From the NCBI RefSeq assembly GCF_009829325.1, contig NZ_VUOS01000023.1:62001-126000 (forward strand): a DNA stretch of 64,000 nt, written 5' to 3'. How positions within the stretch are numbered: the first letter of the stretch is position 1; every line of letters begins with the position of its first letter. The DNA comes from Nocardia sp. CY41. Lineage in GTDB: Bacteria > Actinomycetota > Actinomycetes > Mycobacteriales > Mycobacteriaceae. The notes beneath the pieces are model-generated. The model was given only the letters and a program-made list of their open reading frames with translations, made no database searches and was not told the origin of the DNA. The position numbers and the translations under genes are program-made. Positions 52,910 through 61,127 of this stretch are shown here, one piece after another.

Positions 52910-54029
52910 TGCTCATCCGTTCCCATAGTCGGACGTATCCGTTGTGCACGCGCAACGCGGCGCGGCGGGCGGCAGGAGGCATATCACTGGCGACGACGGC
53001 GCGCCAGCGGGTCGCGCGGGCGAGCGCGTCGTCGGCGTCGGCGGGCGCCGGGGCGGCATACCCCGCGGCGAGGTGGGCCACCTCCGGCCCCGCGAGACCC
53101 GCGCAGAGGCCGAGCCAGACGGCGTCGTCGCCGTAGAGATAGGACTCCAGCAGGTCGCGCGCGCGGCCGCCCTCCTCCGGGACCGCGCGAGCGGCCAGCC
53201 GAGCCAGCTCGTCGAGCAGTTCGCCGCCGCGCAACGCGGACACCTGCTCGTAGCGGCGGTGCAACAACTGGTGCAGCGCGTCGATGCCGCTGGCCGCGTG
53301 CAGGATCTGCAGCAGCGCCTGGGGAGCGAGGTCCGGATCGTGGCGCAGGGCCGTGCACGCGCAGGCCACGCCGTAGAGATCCCAGCGCCGCAGCAGCTGT
53401 TCGCGCTCGGCGGCGTCCGGTCCCGGCGCGAGGAACAGGTCGGGCGCGAGGATCAGCGCTGGGTCGGCGTCGGCGGCGAGCTTGCGCAGCAGCTCCAGAT
53501 CGGCACCGGTCAACGCGCCCGACCTGGTGCGCACGGCCAGTGACGCGACCACCGGAACCACCGGTATCCGCAGCTCACGGCCGTACTGCTGGGCCGCGGC
53601 CACCGCATCACCCCAGCGGGAGCCGATCGCGTCGGCCTTGTTCAGCACCGCGATCGCGCGCTGCGGCGGCAGCGTGGCCAACACCCTGCGGTCGGCGGGT
53701 GTCGGCGCGGCCGACAACACGTACACGATGATGTCGGCGTCGAGGTCGGGGTCGGGCGCTCCGGGCCGGTCCACCGGATCGGTCTCCACCGCCGACATGA
53801 GCGCGAGCGCGTGCAGCACCGTGGAGCGGCCCGCGTGCGCGCGCCCGGTCACCTGGATGCGCGGCGGTTTGCGCCAAGCGGTGACGGCGGCGGCCGCGGC
53901 GTACCCGATCTGCGGGTCACGCCCCGTGCCGAAGCGCAGCTCGGCGAGCAGCTTGTCGAGCTGATCGTGGGCGGATGTGGGAACGCCGCGCTCCCGCACC
54001 GGCCCGTCGGAATCAGTGACTGTCGGCAT
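52896..54029 (-). CDS. GTPase-like protein, partner of the downstream membrane protein (Rv0209-like)
   Basis: A 377-aa protein with TGRAHAGRSTVLHAL near residue 60 in place of a P-loop (the usual lysine is arginine) and a clear VLNKADAIGSRW NKxD element near residue 130, followed by an all-helical remainder. It therefore keeps guanine-base recognition but may bind or hydrolyse GTP poorly. The pair resembles tandem dynamin-like modules that remodel membranes. ATG at 54029 was chosen because AGGGGG lies about 9 nt upstream; a GTG at 54038 is also possible. Confidence 0.72.
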   Translation of the reverse strand: MPTVTDSDGPVRERGVPTSAHDQLDKLLAELRFGTGRDPQIGYAAAAAVTAWRKPPRIQVTGRAHAGRSTVLHALALMSAVETDPVDRPGAPDPDLDADIIVYVLSAAPTPADRRVLATLPPQRAIAVLNKADAIGSRWGDAVAAAQQYGRELRIPVVPVVASLAVRTRSGALTGADLELLRKLAADADPALILAPDLFLAPGPDAAEREQLLRRWDLYGVACACTALRHDPDLAPQALLQILHAASGIDALHQLLHRRYEQVSALRGGELLDELARLAARAVPEEGGRARDLLESYLYGDDAVWLGLCAGLAGPEVAHLAAGYAAPAPADADDALARATRWRAVVASDMPPAARRAALRVHNGYVRLWERMSSAGL

Positions 54030-54095
54030 GCTGCCCACCCCCTTTTACGGTGCGCAATTCTGTCAGAAGTCCGCTCCCTGGACAGACTCGACCGC

Positions 54096-54878
54096 TCAGC
54101 TGCCGCTGAAGTATTTGTTCGCGGTGCGCACGGCCCAGTTCGGCGCGTATTTCGCCACCGTCGCCAGCACCTTCGCCTGCGCGCCGATCTCGTAGTGCAC
54201 CTTCGGCAGCCGCGCGCGCTTGCGGGTGGCCTCCCAGATCCCGGCGGCGACGTCGTCGGCGGTCAGCCGCACTCCCAGCGACTTCGTCGTCCCGGTCGTC
54301 ACCCCGTCCACCATGGCCGTGGCCACGAACAACGGCCAGATCGCGAGCACCCGGATGTCGTAGCGCTCCCATTCCAGGTCCAGCGCCTCGGTGAGGCTCT
54401 TCACCGCCGCCTTGGTGGCGCCGTAAGTCGCGAGTTCGGCTTGGCCGTAGATCGCCGATGCCGAGCACAGGTTGACCACCTGGGCACCCGGGGTGTCGCG
54501 CAGGTAGCGGAAGGCGCTGTGCGTTCCGGTGAGCACGCCGACCAGGTTGACCTCGACGATCGCCCGATGGGCGGCGAGTTCGATCGCGTCGAACGGCCCG
54601 GCGCGCAGGATCCCCGCGTTGTTGACCAGGATGTCCAGCCGTCCGGTCGCGGCGTGGAACTCCGCGAGACGCTCCGCCCATTGAGTGGCGTTCGTCACAT
54701 CGAGCACTCCGGTGTGAACGACGCCACCCTTGGCTGTGATATCACCTGAAAGCCTGGTCAGCCCGACTTCGTCGATGTCGTAAGCCCCGACCTGGTACCC
54801 CTGCGCAGCGAAAAGCAAGGCCGTGGCCCGGCCGATACCAGCCGCCGCGCCGGTGATGAATACTGTCGGTCTGCTCAT
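54096..54878 (-). CDS. Short-chain dehydrogenase/reductase
   Basis: A 260-aa classical SDR: TGAAAGIGRATA cofactor loop at residue 10, NNAGILRAG near residue 87, serine in VNLCSASAIYG and catalytic YGATKAAVK near residue 155. The oxidised substrate, likely an alcohol or acyl compound, is unknown. The ATG lies 8 nt after TAGACT on the minus strand, indicating leaderless expression. It is the first gene upstream of the GTPase pair, with a 66-nt gap to it. Confidence 0.9.
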   Translation of the reverse strand: MSRPTVFITGAAAGIGRATALLFAAQGYQVGAYDIDEVGLTRLSGDITAKGGVVHTGVLDVTNATQWAERLAEFHAATGRLDILVNNAGILRAGPFDAIELAAHRAIVEVNLVGVLTGTHSAFRYLRDTPGAQVVNLCSASAIYGQAELATYGATKAAVKSLTEALDLEWERYDIRVLAIWPLFVATAMVDGVTTGTTKSLGVRLTADDVAAGIWEATRKRARLPKVHYEIGAQAKVLATVAKYAPNWAVRTANKYFSGS

Positions 54879-55029
54879 GCCCGGGAAGTCTAGTGCCGGG
54901 AATGCCGTGTACTCCGGGGTTCCCAGACGCCCGCCGGTCACTTACCCTGCTGGAGTGGTCGGCACCATACCCGGTGCGCAACTTGAACTTTCGCATGCGG
55001 CAACCGACCTCGACGATGAGGAGGTTGCG

Positions 55030-56376
55030 ATGACCGCGAATGTCATCGGCGCTGTCGACCCGGAACCGGCCTGTCCCGCGGACCGCAAGCCTTTGCTGCC
55101 CAGCACGGACCCGTTCCATCGACCGCCCAAGGGGTTCGCGGCCAAAGCGCCCGGCACCATCCTGCGCAGCAGGAAAATCGACGTAGCGCTGTTCGGAATT
55201 GTGCCGCAACAGGTCTCGGCCTGGCAGCTACTGTACCGCAGCTGCGATCTACACGGGGCGCCGGAAGCGGCGATCACCACGGTCCTGCTGCCGGTCGACG
55301 CGGAACCCGACGAAGATCGCCCACTGCTGGCCTTCCAGACCGCGATGGACGCGGTCACGGAGAAATGCTCCCCGTCCTACGCCCTGCGGCGCGGCGCGCG
55401 CGCCCTCGGCTCGATCACCCAGCTCGAATGGCTGCTGGTCGCGAACGCGCTGCGGCGCGGCTGGGCGGTGACCATCGCCGACCACGAGGGCCCGCACGGG
55501 AACTTCGGCGCGCCGCGTGAGCCCGGCTACCGCGCGCTCGACGGCATCCGCGCCGCCCTGCGCTTCGGCCCGCTCGGCCTCGGCCCGCAGACCCGCGTAG
55601 CGGTATGGGGCTACTCCGGCGGCGGTATGGCCAGCTCCTGGACGGTCGAGATGGCGCCGACCTATGCCCCGGAGCTCGACATCGTCGGCGCGGTGCTCGG
55701 CGCCCCGGTCGGCGACCCGCGCCAGGTCTTCGACCGGCTCAACGGCACCCCCTACGCCGGCCTGCCCGCCATCGTCATCGCCGCCCTGCGAAGGCTGTAT
55801 CCCGCGTTGAGCTCGCTGATCGACGACCAACTGGGTCCGGAAGGCCACCGATTCGTCGTCCGCGCGGAGAACGCGACCCCCGTGGGCGCCATCCTCGGGC
55901 TGGCCGGCAAGAAAGTGGACGACTTCCTCGACCGCCCGCTCGCGGAGGTGCTCGACACCCCCGAGTTGCGGGCGATGTTCGATGACCTGCGGCTGGGCAA
56001 CACGACGCCCGCCTGCCCGCTGCTCGTGGTGCAACCGATCCACGATCAGGTCATCCACATCGAGGGGATCGACGGGCAGGTGGCGCGCTACCGCCGCGGC
56101 GGCGCCGCGGTGACCTACGTCCGCGACCGGCTCAGCGAGCACTTCTCCCTGCTGCCGCTGTCCACGCCGATCAGCCTGGACTGGCTGGCCGACCGGTTCG
56201 CCGGGCAACCGGTGAGCGACGTCGGCGACCGCACCGTCTGGTCGGTCGCGGCCTCGCCCTCGGGCGTGCGTGGCCTGCTGGAGATGGCGGTGACGGCGGC
56301 CAAGGTCGCGCTGGGCAGACCACTGCGCCAGGAACGTCCCACGGTTGCCGCAGTCGCGCCCGCGCGCGCCGCCTGA
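55030..56376 (+). CDS. LIP-family lipase/esterase without a signal peptide
   Basis: A 448-aa protein of the secretory lipase family. The nucleophile elbow WGYSGGGMASSW lies near residue 198, the acidic and histidine residues toward the end in VQPIHDQVIH and DRLSEHFSLLPL. Family members are normally exported, yet no signal peptide or membrane segment is seen at the N-terminus (TANVIGAVDPEPACPADR). ATG at 55030 is well placed after GAGGAGG. It may act inside the cell on steroid or triglyceride esters. Confidence 0.82.
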   Translation: MTANVIGAVDPEPACPADRKPLLPSTDPFHRPPKGFAAKAPGTILRSRKIDVALFGIVPQQVSAWQLLYRSCDLHGAPEAAITTVLLPVDAEPDEDRPLLAFQTAMDAVTEKCSPSYALRRGARALGSITQLEWLLVANALRRGWAVTIADHEGPHGNFGAPREPGYRALDGIRAALRFGPLGLGPQTRVAVWGYSGGGMASSWTVEMAPTYAPELDIVGAVLGAPVGDPRQVFDRLNGTPYAGLPAIVIAALRRLYPALSSLIDDQLGPEGHRFVVRAENATPVGAILGLAGKKVDDFLDRPLAEVLDTPELRAMFDDLRLGNTTPACPLLVVQPIHDQVIHIEGIDGQVARYRRGGAAVTYVRDRLSEHFSLLPLSTPISLDWLADRFAGQPVSDVGDRTVWSVAASPSGVRGLLEMAVTAAKVALGRPLRQERPTVAAVAPARAA

Positions 56377-56435
56377 CCTCCTGCTCAGCGGTGCGCGCAC
56401 AACCGCTTGCCGCGCTGATCGCCGGATGCTGGACA

Positions 56436-57248
56436 ATGGACGCCGTGAACGACGCCGCGAACCATACTGCCGAGTCAGTTCCGGGCCCGCCGTCCACAGC
56501 TTCGGCTCCGGCCGAGGGCGGGCCCCGGCACAAGACCGGCTCCCGCCTGTACCCACGAGTCACCAGCTTCCGGTCGCGCAGGGGCGCGCTGACCGCGACC
56601 CAGCAGCAATCCTGGGACCGGATGTGGCCGTCGATCGGCCGCGAGGTCGCCGACGAGCCGCTGGACGCGGCCGCCTGGTTCGGCCGCGACGCGCCGCTGG
56701 TGATCGAGATCGGCTGCGGCACGGGCACCGCGACGGCCGCCATGGCGCAGGCCGAACCGCACCTGAACCTGATCGGCATCGAGGTCTATCAGCCCGGCCT
56801 CGCGCAGCTGGTGCAGCGCATCGAGCGCGAGGCGATCGGGAACATCCGGCTGCTGCGCGGCGACGCGGTGGACGTGCTGGAGAACATGATTGCCGAAGAG
56901 TCGCTAACCGGTGTCCGCGTGTTCTTTCCGGACCCGTGGCCGAAAGCGCGCCACCACAAGCGGCGGCTGCTGCAGCCCGCGACGGTCGCGCTGATCGCCG
57001 GCCGCCTGAAGCCGGGCGGCGTACTGCACGTCGCCACCGACCATGCCGGCTATGCCGAGCACATCCATGCGGTCGGTATGGCGGAGCCCCTGCTCAGAGG
57101 ATTGAACGAGGCCACGGGCGGCGTCAGTGCGGAACATCGCGCCACCGCGCCGATCGGGTTCGAGCGTCCCGTCACGAAATTCGAAGGCAAGGCACATCGC
57201 GCCGGTAGCGCCATCACCGAGCTCATATGGGGGAAGATCGACCGATGA
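56436..57248 (+). CDS. trmB: tRNA (guanine46-N7)-methyltransferase TrmB
   Basis: A 270-aa tRNA methyltransferase that places m7G46 in the variable loop. RLYPRVTSFRSRRG near residue 35, the SAM motif EIGCGTGTATAAMA near residue 90 and FFPDPWPKARHHKRRLLQP near residue 165 are typical. ATG at 56436 was chosen; a GTG at 56445, 7 nt after GACAAT, may be the true leaderless start. It corresponds to Rv0208c. Its stop overlaps the NYN gene start (ATGA), so it begins a three-gene operon with mmpL3. Confidence 0.93.
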   Translation: MDAVNDAANHTAESVPGPPSTASAPAEGGPRHKTGSRLYPRVTSFRSRRGALTATQQQSWDRMWPSIGREVADEPLDAAAWFGRDAPLVIEIGCGTGTATAAMAQAEPHLNLIGIEVYQPGLAQLVQRIEREAIGNIRLLRGDAVDVLENMIAEESLTGVRVFFPDPWPKARHHKRRLLQPATVALIAGRLKPGGVLHVATDHAGYAEHIHAVGMAEPLLRGLNEATGGVSAEHRATAPIGFERPVTKFEGKAHRAGSAITELIWGKIDR

Positions 57249-57973
57249 GCGTCAGTGAGATGGCCCACGAAGTGGTCGATGTTGCCGGGGAGGTGCACGG
57301 AAGCGGAGCGGAAGGCCTGGGCAGCGCTGGGCCGGACGTGCGCCGCGTCCTGTTGGTGTGGGACGCCCCGAACCTCGACATGGGCCTCGGCGCCATCCTG
57401 GGCGGTCGTCCGACCGCCGCCTACCGCCCGCGTTTCGACGCGCTCGGCCGCTGGCTGCTGGCCCGGACCGCCGAACTGTCGGTGGGCGCGGTGCATCGCG
57501 TGGAGCCCGAGGCCACCGTCTTCACCAACATCGCGCCGGGCACCGCCGACGTCGTGCGGCCCTGGGTGGAGGCGCTGCGCAACGTCGGCTACGCGGTCTT
57601 CGCCAAACCCAAGATCGACGAGGACTCCGACGTCGACGCCGACATGCTCGCGCACATCGCCCTGCGCAGTCGCGGCGCCGGCCTGGCGGGCATCATGGTC
57701 GCCTCGGCCGACGGCCAGGCGTTCCGCGAACCGCTGGAGGAACTCGCCGCCAAAGGAGTGCCGGTTCAGGTACTCGGCTTCCGCGAGCACGCGAGTTGGG
57801 CCGTCACATCCGATACTCTCGAATTCATCGACCTCGAGGACATTCCGGGCGTGTTCCGTGAACCCCTGCCCCGGGTGAGCCTCGACTCGTTGCCCGACGA
57901 GGGTGCCTGGCTGCAGCCGTTCCGGCCGCTGTCGGCACTGCTCACCTCTCGCCCCGCCCAAGGAGTCGCTTAG
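57245..57973 (+). CDS. NYN domain protein (PIN-like nuclease fold, Rv0207c-like)
   Basis: A 242-aa protein, the same length as Rv0207c. The NYN fold carries the acidic residues of PIN-like nucleases: VLLVWDAPNLDMGLG near residue 40, DSDVDADMLAHIALRS near residue 132 and VASADGQAF near residue 155. It may be a small RNase acting on tRNA or mRNA; the coupling to trmB and mmpL3 is conserved in mycobacteria. It overlaps trmB by 4 nt and mmpL3 by 1 nt. Its function is not established. Confidence 0.88.
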   Translation: MSVSEMAHEVVDVAGEVHGSGAEGLGSAGPDVRRVLLVWDAPNLDMGLGAILGGRPTAAYRPRFDALGRWLLARTAELSVGAVHRVEPEATVFTNIAPGTADVVRPWVEALRNVGYAVFAKPKIDEDSDVDADMLAHIALRSRGAGLAGIMVASADGQAFREPLEELAAKGVPVQVLGFREHASWAVTSDTLEFIDLEDIPGVFREPLPRVSLDSLPDEGAWLQPFRPLSALLTSRPAQGVA

Positions 57974-60900
57974 TGTTCACACGCTGGGGCGATCTGGTAT
58001 ACCGGCTGCGTTTCGCCGTCATCGGCGTGGTCGTGGCCGGTCTTCTGGCTCTCGGTGGCTACGGCCTCGGGTTGGAGGACCACCTCAGCTCCAGCGGGTG
58101 GGATGACCCGACATCGGAGTCGGCGCGCGCGGCGCGAATCAAAGACGGTGCCTTCGAACGGGATCACAACTCCGACGTCATCGTGTTGTACACGGCGCCG
58201 GACGGCAAGACCATCGATGATCCGGAATTCAGCGGCAAGATCGTCGAGAATCTCGCGAGTCTACCTCGCGAGCATCCGGACGAGATCACCAAGGTCAACG
58301 GCATCTACTGGCGCAACGACGCGAATATTCCGGTTCAGGCCTCTGTTTTCGGCTCCAAGGACAAGAAGTACGCGTTCGCGTCCATCGCCATCAAGGGCGA
58401 CAACGACACCGACATGGTGCGCAACTACCGGAAGGTGAAGAACGTCTTCTTCATCCCCGGTGTGGATGTGCAGGTGACCGGCCTGCAAGCGGTGGCGGGC
58501 ACGCTGAACGACACCATGGCCGACGACCAGAAGCGCATGGAGATCCTGGCCATTCCGGCGGTGGCCCTGCTGCTCTTCTTCATCTTCGGCGGTATCGTCG
58601 CCGCCGGATTGCCCTTGATCGTCGGTGGCCTCACCGTGGTCGGCGCGTGGGGCATCGTCCGCTTCATCACCGAGTTCACCGAGGTGAATTCGTTCGTCTC
58701 GCCGGTCGTCTCGATGATCGGCCTCGGCCTGGCCATCGACTACGGCCTGTTCATCGTGAGCCGATTCCGCGAGGAACTCGCCGAGGGTTACAACACCAGA
58801 GCGGCCGTCCGCAGATCGGTGATGACGGCGGGCCGCACCGTGGTGTTCTCCGCCACGATGATCGTCGCCAGCCTCGGCGGCATGCTGCTGTTCCCACAGG
58901 GTTTCTTGAAATCGGTCGCCTACGGCGCCATCGCGACGGTCTCGCTGGCGGCGCTGACCTCGATCACCGTCCTGCCCGCCATGCTGGCGGTGCTCGGCAA
59001 GCGCGTCGACATGCTCGGGCTCAAGCGGTTCCGCAAGACGAAGACCGCCGACGAAGTGGAAAGCGGCTTCTGGGGCCAGTCCACCCGCTGGGTGATGAAG
59101 CATCCGCTCAAGATCGCGATTCCGCTGTGCATCGTTCTGCTGCTGCTGATCATCCCGGTCAAGAACCTCAGTTTCGGCGGCATCAACGAGCGGTATCTGC
59201 CACCGGACAATCCGACTCGTCTGGCGCAGAAGGAATTCGACAAGGTCTTTCCGCTGCGCAAATCGGACCCGATCGAGCTGGTTTTCGTGGTCGATGATCC
59301 GAGCCTCGCCCCCCAGGTGGGCAAGGTGGTCAAAGAGGCGAGCAAAGCTCCTGGCCTAGCGGGCGAATTCGATTACCCTCCGCGCACGGCCCCTAAAGAC
59401 AAGACCATCTACAACACCTCCGTCACGTTGATCAATTCGGAGGACGCCGAACCGACCATCGATTATCTCCGATCGCTGGAATTACCCGACGGCGTCACCA
59501 TGCTCGTAGGCGGTCAGCCGACCATCCAGAAGGACAGCATCGACGCGCTGCTGGCCCGGATGCCCCTGATGATCGCGCTCGTGTTGTTCGTGACGACGCT
59601 GCTGATGTTCCTGACCTTCGGCTCGCTGGTGCTGCCGATCAAGGCCGCGCTGATGAGCGCCCTCGGTCTCGGGTCCACGCTCGGCATCCTCACCTGGATC
59701 TTCATCGATGGCCACGGGGCCGGGCTGTTGAATTTCACTCCGCAGCCGATCATGTCGCCGGTCTTGGTGCTGATCATCGCGATCATCTACGGTCTGTCGA
59801 CCGACTACGAAGTCTTCCTGATGTCGCGCATGGTCGAGGCGCGTGCCCAGGGCGCGAGCACCACCGAGGCCGTCCGGATCGGCACCGCGCAGACCGGCCG
59901 GATCATCACCGCCGCCGCGCTGATCCTGCTCGTCGTCACCGGAGCGTTCGCCTTCTCCGACCTGGTGATGATGCAGTACATCGCCTACGGCATGATCGCG
60001 GCGCTGTTCATCGACGCCACCGTGCTGCGCATGCTGCTCGTCCCGGCCACCATGAAACTCCTCGGCGACGACTGCTGGTGGGCCCCGGCCTGGATGAAGA
60101 AGGTGCAGGAGAAGGTCGGGCTCGGCGAGCCGATCCTCGACGACGAGCGGGTCGGCGGGAGCGATGTCGTCGACCTGGTCAAGACCACGCCGATCACCGA
60201 CCCGGTGACCATGCAGATCCCCGCGGTGGCCGACGCCAACAAGGTGCCGCGCAGGCGCAAGCCGCGCACGGTCGCCGAGATCGAGGCAGAAGCGCCGACC
60301 AGGCGGCTGGACCGGGTCCCGCCGTCATCCGCACCGCAGGCGACGCCCGCGCCGCCGCCGCTCGATCCGGGCAGGCAGCGACCGGAACCGCCGCGCAATT
60401 CCACACCCCCGCAGGGCGAACCGATTCGCCCGCGGCGGATCTCCCAGGTCCCGAACGATCCTCGCTCGGCACCCGATCAGGCGGAACAGCGGCCGCCGGC
60501 GCCGCCCGCGAACCCGGGGCCGCGACCGGCGCCGCCCACCGGTCTGTCCCAGGACCTGAACGCGCCGTATGCCGGTGTGCCGTCGGTGATCCTTCCCGAG
60601 CCGAGCCCGCGGCCCGCCGTCTCGCCGATCACGCCCCCCGCTCCGCGCCCGACGCGGGCACCGGAACCTCGCCCGCTCTCCGGCATCACTCAGGACCCGA
60701 CCGTCGACCTCGTACAACAGCCTCATGCTGCGCGGCACCTGCCGCCCGAGGTTCCGGACGCATCCGAAGGTCCCGCGCATCGCGCACCCGAACCCGAGGC
60801 TCCCGCGGAGCCGTACAACGGTCCCGACACCACCAACCGCAGCAGCATCGAGAGTTGGATGGCCGAACTGCGCTCCTCCCGCCGCCACATCGGCAGGGTC

Positions 60901-60981
60901 CCCGAGGAGGGCAGGCACCACGGCGGCGACGGCCGCACGGTGAGCGTCAACGAACTGCTGCGCCGCCGCGAACGCGAATGA
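57973..60981 (+). CDS. mmpL3: Trehalose monomycolate exporter MmpL3
   Basis: A 1002-aa RND-type transporter that flips trehalose monomycolate to the periplasm for mycomembrane building. Two blocks of about six membrane helices flank periplasmic loops; the proton relay pairs are Asp256/Tyr257 (LAIDYGLF) and Asp611/Tyr612 (LSTDYEVF). The first pair has the same numbers as in M. tuberculosis. The last 260 residues form a Pro/Arg-rich cytoplasmic tail. The GTG has AAGGAG 8 nt upstream and overlaps the NYN stop. It is essential in mycobacteria. A terminator follows. Confidence 0.96.
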   Translation: MFTRWGDLVYRLRFAVIGVVVAGLLALGGYGLGLEDHLSSSGWDDPTSESARAARIKDGAFERDHNSDVIVLYTAPDGKTIDDPEFSGKIVENLASLPREHPDEITKVNGIYWRNDANIPVQASVFGSKDKKYAFASIAIKGDNDTDMVRNYRKVKNVFFIPGVDVQVTGLQAVAGTLNDTMADDQKRMEILAIPAVALLLFFIFGGIVAAGLPLIVGGLTVVGAWGIVRFITEFTEVNSFVSPVVSMIGLGLAIDYGLFIVSRFREELAEGYNTRAAVRRSVMTAGRTVVFSATMIVASLGGMLLFPQGFLKSVAYGAIATVSLAALTSITVLPAMLAVLGKRVDMLGLKRFRKTKTADEVESGFWGQSTRWVMKHPLKIAIPLCIVLLLLIIPVKNLSFGGINERYLPPDNPTRLAQKEFDKVFPLRKSDPIELVFVVDDPSLAPQVGKVVKEASKAPGLAGEFDYPPRTAPKDKTIYNTSVTLINSEDAEPTIDYLRSLELPDGVTMLVGGQPTIQKDSIDALLARMPLMIALVLFVTTLLMFLTFGSLVLPIKAALMSALGLGSTLGILTWIFIDGHGAGLLNFTPQPIMSPVLVLIIAIIYGLSTDYEVFLMSRMVEARAQGASTTEAVRIGTAQTGRIITAAALILLVVTGAFAFSDLVMMQYIAYGMIAALFIDATVLRMLLVPATMKLLGDDCWWAPAWMKKVQEKVGLGEPILDDERVGGSDVVDLVKTTPITDPVTMQIPAVADANKVPRRRKPRTVAEIEAEAPTRRLDRVPPSSAPQATPAPPPLDPGRQRPEPPRNSTPPQGEPIRPRRISQVPNDPRSAPDQAEQRPPAPPANPGPRPAPPTGLSQDLNAPYAGVPSVILPEPSPRPAVSPITPPAPRPTRAPEPRPLSGITQDPTVDLVQQPHAARHLPPEVPDASEGPAHRAPEPEAPAEPYNGPDTTNRSSIESWMAELRSSRRHIGRVPEEGRHHGGDGRTVSVNELLRRRERE

Positions 60982-61002
60982 GCCGTAGTCGCTGACCATG
61001 GA

Positions 61003-61035
61003 AAAGCCGCTGCGCCCGTCGGGCACAGCGGCTTT
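61003..61035 (+). terminator. Terminator after mmpL3
   Basis: Arms AAAGCCGCTG and CAGCGGCTTT with a 13-nt loop containing an inner stem, followed by TCTCC. Confidence 0.8.
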
Positions 61036-61127
61036 CTCCTACTCAGGACGCGCTGTGCAGTACCGCTGACCAGGTCTGCGAAAGCAAGCCTGATCGGCCG
61101 GGCAGCACCCCCCTGGTGAGTACCAGC

